From: Opitutia bacterium
GTDB taxonomy: Bacteria; Verrucomicrobiota; Verrucomicrobiia; Opitutales; Coraliomargaritaceae
DNA length: 20,678 nt
Direction: 5' to 3'
Assembly (NCBI GenBank): GCA_018663485.1
Contig: JABJQI010000124.1
Span: forward strand, 1 to 20,678
Below the pieces are notes generated by a model, which worked only from the letters and a program-made list of their open reading frames with translations, did no database searches and was not told the DNA's origin. The number at the start of each line of letters is the position of its first letter. Within the stretch, counting starts at the first letter, position 1. The translations under genes and the position numbers were made by a program. Positions 9,254-15,644 of this stretch are shown here, one piece after another.

Positions 9254-9739
9254 TTATTGGTTGTGCCCGAACTTTATCGAGAGTGCGGCATGCACGTTGG
9301 ACGGGATTAAGTGTTTTTCGCGATCGGTAAATTTAAATACCTGTTTGACGAGGTTCGAGCTGGTAAAAAAATAGCGCTCGTTCGGCATCAGAAAGATCGT
9401 CTCAATGTTATCATCTAAGTGGCGGTTCATTTGCGCCATTTGAAACTCATGCTCGAAGTCAGAGACTGCGCGCAAGCCTCGGATGAGTGCGACCGCACCG
9501 TGTTCTTCTGCGAGATCAACGATCAAGCCATCAAATGCTATTACGTCAATGTTAGGGCGATCTTTTACATTCTCCTTGATCAACTCGACGCGTTCTTCGG
9601 GCGTAAAAAGTGGGTCTTTGCTTGGATTACGAGCTACCGCGACGATCACCTTATCAAAAATGTGTCGCCCGCGGTTGATCACATCGAGGTGTCCATTGGT
9701 GATCGGATCAAAAGAACCCGGATAAATTGCAATTTTCAT
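9254..9739 (-). CDS. coaD: Pantetheine-phosphate adenylyltransferase (CoaD)
   Basis: The 161-residue product transfers AMP from ATP to 4'-phosphopantetheine, giving dephospho-CoA in the fourth step of CoA synthesis. It is a cytoplasmic hexameric nucleotidyltransferase. The start YPGSFDPITNGHLDVI (6-21) includes the ATP-binding TxxH signature (Thr14, His17). IRGLRAVSDFEHEFQMAQMN (86-105) is highly conserved and contains Arg87. The C-terminal ATP motif, normally ISSxxVK/R, appears as FTSSNLVK (125-132), a mild variant. The length is normal. The gene is divergent from pgsA across a 157-nt spacer and is followed, 1 nt after its stop, by the MFS gene. Confidence 0.96.
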   Translation of the reverse strand: MKIAIYPGSFDPITNGHLDVINRGRHIFDKVIVAVARNPSKDPLFTPEERVELIKENVKDRPNIDVIAFDGLIVDLAEEHGAVALIRGLRAVSDFEHEFQMAQMNRHLDDNIETIFLMPNERYFFTSSNLVKQVFKFTDREKHLIPSNVHAALSIKFGHNQ

Positions 9740-9896
9740 GATAGGGGGCGGATTGAGTCCATATTACGCTAGAAGTCCAACTTTTAACGGTATTTAGGAA
9801 ATGTAGCGGCAGCTTTATTGTCTGATTTTACCCAAGCGGATAAGTCTGCTTAATTTTGGGCTAGCCCACTGCGGTGGGATTCGCCACTCTATCGGT

Positions 9897-10511
9897 GTGA
9901 ATTTACCGAACCTTTTGACGCTTTCGCGCATTCCGATCATTTTTGGGGTGGTGGCTCTTCTGTTTCTGCCTGTTACTGGGGCCAGTACAGCAGCTTTCGT
10001 GCTGTTTGTGATCGGTGCAATCACCGACTGGGCGGACGGCTATTATGCCCGTAAGCAGGGAATCGTTTCCAATTTTGGTAAGTTGATGGATGCGCTGACG
10101 GACAAGATCTTCATGGTCGGCTTGTTCATTACGATGGTGGTGCTCGGTGAGCTGCCTGGGCTCTGGTCGCTCTTACTACTGCTGCTGATTTTGAGCCGAG
10201 AATTTTTAATCACCGGCCTGCGGCTTGTCGCGGCGAGTTCGGGCATCATTCTCGCCGCCGAGAAATCCGGTAAGAACAAAACTGTGTTTCAAATTGTGTC
10301 GGCGATTCTACTGCTCCTAGCCATCGCGATTCGTGAGGATTTCCCCAACTTGTTTCCAGAAATCATGGGCCAATACTTTGCTGGGATTTTGCACTGGCTC
10401 GGAGTCGCCTTCTTTGTGTTGGCAGCGGTGCTGACAGTGTCGTCTGGCACTAAATATATGATCAAGTATTGGTCGGTATTCATCGGGGAGGACGAAGGTA
10501 AAGGTGAGTAA
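9897..10511 (+). CDS. pgsA: CDP-diacylglycerol--glycerol-3-phosphate 3-phosphatidyltransferase (PgsA)
   Basis: The 204-residue integral membrane enzyme makes phosphatidylglycerol phosphate from CDP-diacylglycerol and glycerol 3-phosphate, the committed step to phosphatidylglycerol and cardiolipin. It has the complete CDP-alcohol phosphotransferase motif: Asp44-x2-Asp47-Gly48-x2-Ala51-Arg52-x8-Gly61-x3-Asp65-x3-Asp69. The N terminus MNLPNLLTLSRIPI is the usual PgsA start, which supports the GTG at 9897; no ATG lies nearby upstream and no Shine-Dalgarno sequence is seen. Several hydrophobic segments follow. It overlaps the next gene, pgpA, by 8 nt, so synthesis and dephosphorylation of phosphatidylglycerol phosphate are encoded together. 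Confidence 0.95.
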   Translation: MNLPNLLTLSRIPIIFGVVALLFLPVTGASTAAFVLFVIGAITDWADGYYARKQGIVSNFGKLMDALTDKIFMVGLFITMVVLGELPGLWSLLLLLLILSREFLITGLRLVAASSGIILAAEKSGKNKTVFQIVSAILLLLAIAIREDFPNLFPEIMGQYFAGILHWLGVAFFVLAAVLTVSSGTKYMIKYWSVFIGEDEGKGE

Positions 10512-11025
10512 TATACAACGCTATTTCCCGTGGACACAGTTTATCTCGACTCCGGTTGTGGTGAACCTCGCGACACTCGGCCCGCTGGGCCTCGTCAAAA
10601 AGGGTCCTGGCACAGTCGGCAGTGTGGCGGGCATCGGGCTGTATGCCGTGCTGTTTCACAATGCTACACCGTTGGGCTATCTTTTATATATGCTGTTGCT
10701 GACGTATTTAGCGATAGCGATTTGCGATACTGCAGAGCGTCGCCTGCAAATGCGTGACCCAGGGATGATCATTCTCGATGAGTGGATCGCAGTGCCGCTG
10801 GTCTTTCTTGGCATGAATGGCCCGCAAGGGCTTGTTGCCGAGCATGGTGGCTGGCCAGTATTGCTCGCAGGCTTCGTGCTATTCCGAATCTTCGATATCG
10901 CCAAACCATTTGGGATTTCGAAATTGCAGAATTTCCCCGGCGGGCTTGGCTGCGTGATCGACGATCTAGCAGCAGCCATCGCGTCCTGCATCGTGCTGCA
11001 TCTGATCCTGCACTTCTTCTTTTAG
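10504..11025 (+). CDS. pgpA: Phosphatidylglycerophosphatase A (PgpA)
   Basis: The 173-residue membrane protein removes phosphate from phosphatidylglycerol phosphate to yield phosphatidylglycerol. Family signatures are KGPGTVGSVAGIGLY (33-47), RDPGMIILDEWIAVPLVFLG (84-103) with the acidic pair Asp92/Glu93, and FRIFDIAKPFGI (127-138) followed by PGGLGCVIDDLAAAIAS (145-161). PgpA usually has Gly after the DE(x) motif (DEVVG or similar); here it is DEWIA, a small departure. The GTG start at 10504 is preceded by a good Shine-Dalgarno stretch (GGGGAGG, 10486-10492) and overlaps the pgsA stop. The gene order pgsA-pgpA gives a complete phosphatidylglycerol branch from CDP-diacylglycerol. Confidence 0.93.
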   Translation: MSNIQRYFPWTQFISTPVVVNLATLGPLGLVKKGPGTVGSVAGIGLYAVLFHNATPLGYLLYMLLLTYLAIAICDTAERRLQMRDPGMIILDEWIAVPLVFLGMNGPQGLVAEHGGWPVLLAGFVLFRIFDIAKPFGISKLQNFPGGLGCVIDDLAAAIASCIVLHLILHFFF

Positions 11026-11037
11026 AGGATTCCTAGC

Positions 11038-11841
11038 ATGACTTTCTTAGATAAGCTGGAGAAGCGCTTCGGGCATTGGGCGGTGCCGAATGTGGTGCTG
11101 TATGTTATCGTCGCGCAGTTGGTGGTGTATGCGCTGGTGATTAGCGGGCAGATCTCGTTTGTGACCCTGCCTCTGATTCCGAAGGCGGTGCTCGGCGGTG
11201 AGTTGTGGCGCTTGTTTTCGTTTCTGATTTCGCCGCCCCATATAGCCGGTGGCGCGATGAGCGCGCTGTTTCTTGCATTCTTCTGGTATATTTTCTGGAT
11301 GATGAGTTCGGCACTCGAACAAATCTGGGGTGCTTTCCGGTTAAATGCCTATCTGCTCTGCGGTGTGTTCCTTACAATTCTGGCGGCGTTTGTCGGGCAA
11401 TTTATTTCACCTGCGAGCACCATTGTTATCTTTCCTGACTTTCTCTATCTGAGTGTCTTTCTTGCCTTCGCAGTGAACCATCCGAATATTGAATTTCTGA
11501 TCATGTTTATCCTCCCGGTGAAGGTGAAGTGGCTAGCCTGGCTCGCGGTCGGATTGACTGCATTCTCTTTTTTAGGCGCGCCGTCGTGGGGTGATCGCAT
11601 CGCGATACTCGGGCCGTTGCTTAACTTTTTTCTGTTCTTCCGCAATGACTTGCTCAACTCGGTCGAGAGCCGTAAGCGACGCACGCAGTTTGCCAAACAG
11701 AAGGTCGAGCGCGACAATGCCGCATTTCATACCTGCAGCGAATGTGGCGCAACGGATAAGACTCACCCCGAGCGGCACTTCCGCTATAAGAAAGTCGATG
11801 GTTCTTCGGTGTGCATTTGTGAAACCTGCCGAGGGGAGTGA
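11038..11841 (+). CDS. Rhomboid-like membrane protein lacking catalytic residues, with C-terminal zinc ribbon
   Basis: The 267-residue product has about six membrane segments in its first 205 residues. The pattern resembles bacterial rhomboids: GELWRLFSFLISPP (54-67), then an Ala-Leu-Glu containing stretch SSALEQIWGAFRLNAYLL (90-107), and later FILPVKVKWLAWLAVG (157-172). Where active rhomboids carry the catalytic GxSG, this protein has FPDFLYLSVFLAFAV (132-146), and no matching His follows in the late segment, so it is inferred to be a proteolytically dead rhomboid fold. A basic linker (211-222) leads to a short zinc-ribbon-like tail with Cys233/Cys236 and Cys261/Cys264 (plus Cys259). It starts 12 nt after pgpA with a GAGG Shine-Dalgarno, so it belongs to the pgsA-pgpA operon. 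Its function is unknown. Confidence 0.75.
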   Translation: MTFLDKLEKRFGHWAVPNVVLYVIVAQLVVYALVISGQISFVTLPLIPKAVLGGELWRLFSFLISPPHIAGGAMSALFLAFFWYIFWMMSSALEQIWGAFRLNAYLLCGVFLTILAAFVGQFISPASTIVIFPDFLYLSVFLAFAVNHPNIEFLIMFILPVKVKWLAWLAVGLTAFSFLGAPSWGDRIAILGPLLNFFLFFRNDLLNSVESRKRRTQFAKQKVERDNAAFHTCSECGATDKTHPERHFRYKKVDGSSVCICETCRGE

Positions 11842-11857
11842 GTGGCTAGAGCGATTG

Positions 11858-11871
11858 CCGTCTCAAGACGG
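11858..11871. repeat. Short palindrome after the rhomboid-like gene
   Basis: CCGTCT-CA-AGACGG is a perfect 6-bp inverted repeat 17 nt after the stop codon. No T run follows, so a terminator role is weak. Nothing else was recognised in the 161-nt convergent spacer 11842-12002. Confidence 0.3.
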
Positions 11872-12002
11872 AGGCCAGGCTGTGTCGCTTCGATCGTCAG
11901 ATCGGGGAGCATATGCTAAGCCAACGGATAGTCCGTATAGCCCTTCGAATCGCCGCCTTAGAAACTGTCGGAGTCGATTGCATTAAGTTCGTGTCGAATC
12001 TT

Positions 12003-12725
12003 TTACAGCGCGAGTGGCAGCGCGATAAAGAGCATGGCGCTAAGCAGGCCGCAGAGAAATGCGTAGAAACTCAGGCGCATCCAGCGGAATTTAGGCCGCA
12101 GCACGTCATTGCTCAGGTGATAAATGTCGGATACCATGAGCTCCGTGATGGTGTTACGATTCTCTAAAGATTCGCGCATCAGTGCCTTATAGGTGACTTC
12201 ATCATATTGCCAAATTCCGGAAAAGTGCAGCAGGTTTGATTTTTCGCCAGGGGCCGTTTGGTAGCGCTTGGGCATGAGGCACATGACCGCGAAGACAATA
12301 CTGGCTGCGGCAGCTAACACGTAGAGTGTGATGCCAAGCCGAATTTGCGGATTTTGATAGGCCGAAATCGCGAGTGGAATGAGGAAGGCGTTAATCGTGA
12401 TCACCACTTGCGCACGGCGATCTGCTAATGAAATGTACTGCACATGCTTGGACTGTGCGCTGCTGAGCACAGAACCGCGCAGCAGTGCCGGCCATTGGGT
12501 AGTCTCGGGGCAAGCTGTCTCGGGCTGCGAAGTGATAGATTTAGAATCAATGATGCGAGGAGCACATCTGATTTGCCCTAAAAATGCAAGGCTATCGAGC
12601 CTGATCGTTCTTGTGAGCTTACCTGAGACTCTAGTAACACAAGGCTCAACCTGCTTCGACCAGGCTTCGGTCGCAAGGTCCGCGAGACTTATTCTGTCAG
12701 TTAACCGAGATGCGGATTTGGTCAC
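12003..12725 (-). CDS. Pycsar effector-like (DUF5706) small membrane protein
   Basis: The recognisable part is residues 84-240: HVQYISLADRRAQVVITINA (94-113) enters a first membrane segment (about 107-123). A second follows (about 130-150), then the cytoplasmic stretch NLLHFSGIWQYDEVTYKALM, then SDIYHLSNDVLRPKFRWMRL (199-218) and a last membrane segment (about 218-238). This order is characteristic of the Pycsar effector family, whose studied members are membrane proteins triggered by cyclic UMP or CMP to damage the inner membrane during phage attack. No pyrimidine cyclase gene is adjacent, so a defence role here is inference; many family members are stand-alone. The listed GTG start (12725) gives an 80-residue N-terminal extension without family resemblance. 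A GTG at 12470 (residue 86) is the alternative start, though it would cut into the apparent domain. No Shine-Dalgarno precedes either. Confidence 0.65.
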   Translation of the reverse strand: MTKSASRLTDRISLADLATEAWSKQVEPCVTRVSGKLTRTIRLDSLAFLGQIRCAPRIIDSKSITSQPETACPETTQWPALLRGSVLSSAQSKHVQYISLADRRAQVVITINAFLIPLAISAYQNPQIRLGITLYVLAAAASIVFAVMCLMPKRYQTAPGEKSNLLHFSGIWQYDEVTYKALMRESLENRNTITELMVSDIYHLSNDVLRPKFRWMRLSFYAFLCGLLSAMLFIALPLAL

Positions 12726-12801
12726 GCTATCGAAAGAGCTACCATTCCTGCAACTTGTGAGTAAAATGCTACGCTAACGCCATGGCCCCATTTAAGCCTA
12801 G

Positions 12802-14259
12802 TTATTTATCATTTCTGTTTGGGCGTCGTCCTCTCGGTCCATCGCCCTCATTGAGCACACTGGCGGAATGCAGATACTGAGCAGCCTCTGCTGAATCCTT
12901 CACTTTGGTCGCACTCCGTTTCAACATCTCGGATTCAAACTCGGTTAACACACTTGCCCGTATTCCAGCTTTTCTCCAGTGTGATGAGGGGTGACATCCT
13001 TTTGAGATTCCTCGAGCCAGCGCCAGTGCATCTAGCAGAGCTTGATTGGCGCCCTGTCCTTTGAACGGGCTCATCGGGTGAGCCGCATCACCGATTAGAG
13101 TCACTTGATTGGCGTTCTCCAGCAATTCTGGCTTGAGCAGTGCTCGGTCATACACGGGATATCCAGAAACCTGAGTGACCAAGGTAGCCGCTAAAACTTG
13201 GGGAATGGGACTGTGCCACTGAGTTCGGCTACACGCTTCAGCCTTGAGTGCTCGAGGTCCTTGGGCATGTAAGGCCTTCGCCTCTTTTTCGGGCATCGGG
13301 AAGCTCAGTTGCCACATTATCGAGTCGGACGCATAAGGCATCATGTAGATTCGCTCAGTGCCATTGGCGGTTTGGAATACCGTGGCCGAGTCCAGTAAAG
13401 AACTTTCAAGATCTGCGAGAGCCTCCAATCGACAAATCCCCAGAATTACAATACAGCCGAGATAGCGTAACGGGGACGTGTCTTCACCAATCAACAAGCT
13501 CCGCACTGTGCTACGAATACCATCCGCCCCCACCACGAGATCCGCCTTGGCGTGCTTTATTTTGCCGGCCACATCAAAGCTCAGATCCACACCTTCAACC
13601 TCACATTCTTTAATATTCACCAACTGGTGCCCCCACTGAATCGCATCATGTTCACCTAGCTGCTCAAGCAGAGCAAAGCGCAACGACTGCCTGGCAATAT
13701 GTATATTGGTACGCCTCGGTGATGGTTTCGCAGCATCCCGCCCCCATTTCCTCAGTCCCCATTCACCGATCACTTTGCCATCGGTCGTGTGCACCACATG
13801 TTTGGTTGAAGTCACTCCCACCTCTAACGAGGCAATGCCTAATCCCTCGATCACTCGACTCGCTTGTTGCAGTGTGAGTCCATAGCCTTGCGCGCGTGTA
13901 TTGAAGCCGCTATCCCGTTCATACAGAGTAAAGGGGATTCCGCGGTGTAAACAAGCCACGGCTAGAGCGACTCCGCCGATGCCTCCACCAATGATGGCAA
14001 GGTGTGGGTAGTTGTCTTTATCTGCGAGTGGATGGCTCTCAGAAGTAACCAAGCCAGTTCCATTGCAATTCATGCATGTATCGAGATGCCCCTTCGGGCG
14101 AACGGGAGCCGTTTCTGTGCTTTTTGCTTTATCAAATTGACCCAGTGCCCGCTGGTAGCGCAGTCGCACTTTCCTTGAGAGCTTCCTAATTTGTTTGCCG
14201 TGTCCCTGGCATTCAGGACAAACAGTCCATTGATCCGCTTCGTTATTAATTTTTTGCAC
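12802..14259 (-). CDS. FAD-dependent monooxygenase with N-terminal double CxxCxGxG domain
   Basis: The 485-residue protein has two parts. Residues 1-82 hold two DnaJ-type motifs, CPECQGHG (14-21) and CMNCNGTG (62-69), separated by a very basic stretch (KLSRKVRLRYQRAL). Together they could bind one zinc. From residue 86 on it is a group A flavoprotein hydroxylase: HLAIIGGGIGGVALAVACLH (86-105) with the GxGxxG FAD loop, LYERD, ADLVVGADGIRSTVRSLL (the DG motif that contacts FAD and NADPH), and LIGDAAHPMSPFKGQGANQA (GD motif). Such enzymes hydroxylate aromatic or polyketide-like substrates with NAD(P)H and O2, and some inactivate tetracyclines; the substrate here is unknown. The start is a GTG at 14259 without a clear Shine-Dalgarno. 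The family with this fused N-terminal region seems to be conserved elsewhere, so it is not an artefact of the start choice. Confidence 0.85.
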   Translation of the reverse strand: MQKINNEADQWTVCPECQGHGKQIRKLSRKVRLRYQRALGQFDKAKSTETAPVRPKGHLDTCMNCNGTGLVTSESHPLADKDNYPHLAIIGGGIGGVALAVACLHRGIPFTLYERDSGFNTRAQGYGLTLQQASRVIEGLGIASLEVGVTSTKHVVHTTDGKVIGEWGLRKWGRDAAKPSPRRTNIHIARQSLRFALLEQLGEHDAIQWGHQLVNIKECEVEGVDLSFDVAGKIKHAKADLVVGADGIRSTVRSLLIGEDTSPLRYLGCIVILGICRLEALADLESSLLDSATVFQTANGTERIYMMPYASDSIMWQLSFPMPEKEAKALHAQGPRALKAEACSRTQWHSPIPQVLAATLVTQVSGYPVYDRALLKPELLENANQVTLIGDAAHPMSPFKGQGANQALLDALALARGISKGCHPSSHWRKAGIRASVLTEFESEMLKRSATKVKDSAEAAQYLHSASVLNEGDGPRGRRPNRNDK

Positions 14260-14364
14260 CTGTTCTGTATGTGACCCGCTCGGGGAGACAGCACAATAAG
14301 ATAAATAATGGAAGATACACCTAATGTTGTGGAGAGTAGGACGTGTTATTTGCCAATTGAATCA

Positions 14365-14468
14365 CTATTTTAGTTTACGTTCGAGTTCGTCGGCTAGTTT
14401 ATCCAATCGTTTTTCGGAGACCTTTTGCGAGGTGCCTCAGTATTGTCGTCCAGTTCTTTTACTTTAAG
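14365..14468 (-). pseudogene. Frameshifted coding remnant (C-terminal fragment)
   Basis: Between the regulator and the monooxygenase genes the minus strand reads LKVKELDDNTEAPRK in one frame (from 14468) and KVSEKRLDKLADELERKLK then TAG (14367-14365) in the next. Joined by a single frameshift near the AAAAGG run (about 14425-14430), they make a charged, helical C terminus. No start codon or complete gene is present. This looks like the tail of a decayed or displaced gene, but chance cannot be excluded for so short a stretch. Confidence 0.3.
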
Positions 14469-14490
14469 CTAAGTTAAGTCTGAATATGCT

Positions 14491-15540
14491 TCACTTTGCG
14501 TTAGGTGTGGAGCCTCGATCGTGCCAGTTGCCTTCGACTTGAAGCACCACCGGAATTTCAGGGATGCCTGGTTCGTTGCGCTGTATGCCTGCAATCAGTA
14601 GGTCGACGGCTCCGGTGCCCATCATTTGTGAGTTCTGATAGATTCCACTAATGCCATCGTAGCGTGGGTCTTCGAGGTCGATATCGAGATCGGCGTAGGC
14701 GATGTCATGACCGATTTTTAGATCCATCTCTTTGAAGAATTGCGGCATACGCGTTTCTGCGCTGATGATGGCATCGAGTTTGTTCTTTTTCGCCCATTGC
14801 TTGATCGCGACTGCGTTGAGGTCGGGGAGGATCAGTGGTTCGATGCGCTTGATTGGATGGTTCGCTCGATACACTCGGTAAGCGGCCTGCCAGCGCTGAT
14901 TGACCGTGAGATCCATGTGCTCGGTGAGGCAAAGTCCGATCCGACCATAGCCTAACTCGATTAACGATTTCATCACAGTGAGCGCGGAGGTGTAGTGGTC
15001 GTGTAACACTCTGTTCAGAATAGGGGAGCGCAGCATATCACTGACTGCGACTGCGATAAATTGATCCCAGTTAAACTTCAGGCTCAGGTCGCGCGCACTT
15101 TCCGATAGGGTTTGATGAAAGGGGGATACCACCACTCCACTGATTCCTCGATTCCAGAGTATGTTACTCATACGGTCTTCCGTCATGCCGGGTTCGCCGA
15201 GCCAATACTCTTCGAAATAATAACCGTATTCTTTGGCACGTTTATTTGCACCTTCCCAATAGTGTCGTTCGGTGTCGGATTCACGCCATGCGCCTTTTTC
15301 TTTGCCAGTCGTTAGATAGGCTAAGGGTAATCCTTTGCCGTCACTACGGTTGTGGCGAATCGCCGACATGTATTTCGATACGTCTGGGTTGATGGTATAA
15401 CCGAGTTTTACCGCTGCTTTTTCTACCTTTAGGCGTGTCGCCTCAGAGATGCGGGGGTGCTTTCTCAGGGCGAGCGAAACCGTCATTTTCGAAACCTTTA
15501 CGACGTCGGCGATATCTTGAAGGCTGGGGCGTTTTTTCAT
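14491..15540 (-). CDS. LacI-family transcriptional regulator
   Basis: The 349-residue product has an N-terminal LacI/GalR helix-turn-helix: SLQDIADVVKVSKMTVSLAL (6-25), with the hinge region around KLGYTINPDVSKYM (45-58). The remainder is a periplasmic-binding-protein-like ligand domain, seen in PLAYLTTG, RGISGVVVSPF, SLIELGYGRIGLCLTEH and KNKLDAIISAE. The ligand is probably a sugar released by polysaccharide breakdown, by analogy with the family. The gene is divergent from the secreted esterase gene across 104 nt. That spacer holds a palindrome overlapping the -35 box of this gene's likely promoter, which suggests autoregulation. The ATG at 15540 has no Shine-Dalgarno; TCTCCCC precedes it. 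Confidence 0.92.
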   Translation of the reverse strand: MKKRPSLQDIADVVKVSKMTVSLALRKHPRISEATRLKVEKAAVKLGYTINPDVSKYMSAIRHNRSDGKGLPLAYLTTGKEKGAWRESDTERHYWEGANKRAKEYGYYFEEYWLGEPGMTEDRMSNILWNRGISGVVVSPFHQTLSESARDLSLKFNWDQFIAVAVSDMLRSPILNRVLHDHYTSALTVMKSLIELGYGRIGLCLTEHMDLTVNQRWQAAYRVYRANHPIKRIEPLILPDLNAVAIKQWAKKNKLDAIISAETRMPQFFKEMDLKIGHDIAYADLDIDLEDPRYDGISGIYQNSQMMGTGAVDLLIAGIQRNEPGIPEIPVVLQVEGNWHDRGSTPNAK

Positions 15541-15569
15541 TGGGGAGATCTTAAAGGGCTATTACTTGA

Positions 15570-15598
15570 TGTATAGCTAAGGCTTGAGTTTACGTAAA
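15570..15598 (-). promoter_or_regulatory. Sigma-70-like promoter of the LacI-family gene
   Basis: On the minus strand TTTACG (-35; plus-strand 15593-15598) and TATACA (-10; 15570-15575) are exactly 17 nt apart. Transcription would start near 15563, giving a leader of about 20 nt. The -35 box lies within the palindromic operator, so a bound repressor would block polymerase. Confidence 0.6.
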
Positions 15599-15600
15599 TC
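15586..15600. promoter_or_regulatory. LacI-type operator, site 1
   Basis: GAGTTTACGTAAATC contains the perfect 10-bp palindrome TTTACGTAAA (15589-15598) with a central CG, as is usual for LacI-family operators. The identical 15-mer occurs again at 16943-16957. It lies in the divergent spacer between the regulator and the esterase gene. Confidence 0.7.
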
Positions 15601-15644
15601 AATCTGTTAGTTGGTATTCTTCTGAATTTCCCAGAACTTAAGGT

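Noticed and set aside
11842..11935. tRNA-like string (GTGGCTAGAGCGATTGCC, a hairpin with CAA, TTCGATC) after the rhomboid-like gene
   Set aside because: The anticodon-like hairpin has a 2-nt loop rather than 7, the T-arm and acceptor arms do not pair, and there is no CCA end. Judged chance resemblance.
12379..12777. Plus-strand open frame of 132 codons opposite the Pycsar-like gene
   Set aside because: It lies antisense to the DUF5706-like coding region, has no start signal and resembles no known family.
12802..14259. Tetracycline-inactivating enzyme (TetX-like) paired with the TetA-like MFS
   Set aside because: The genes are not adjacent, the flavoprotein fold is shared by many hydroxylases, and the N-terminal Cys domain is not a TetX feature.
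14461..14479. Imperfect inverted repeat ACTTTAAGCTAAGTTAAGT after the LacI-type gene as a terminator
   Set aside because: The stem is A/T-rich with a bulge and there is no T run on the transcript strand.
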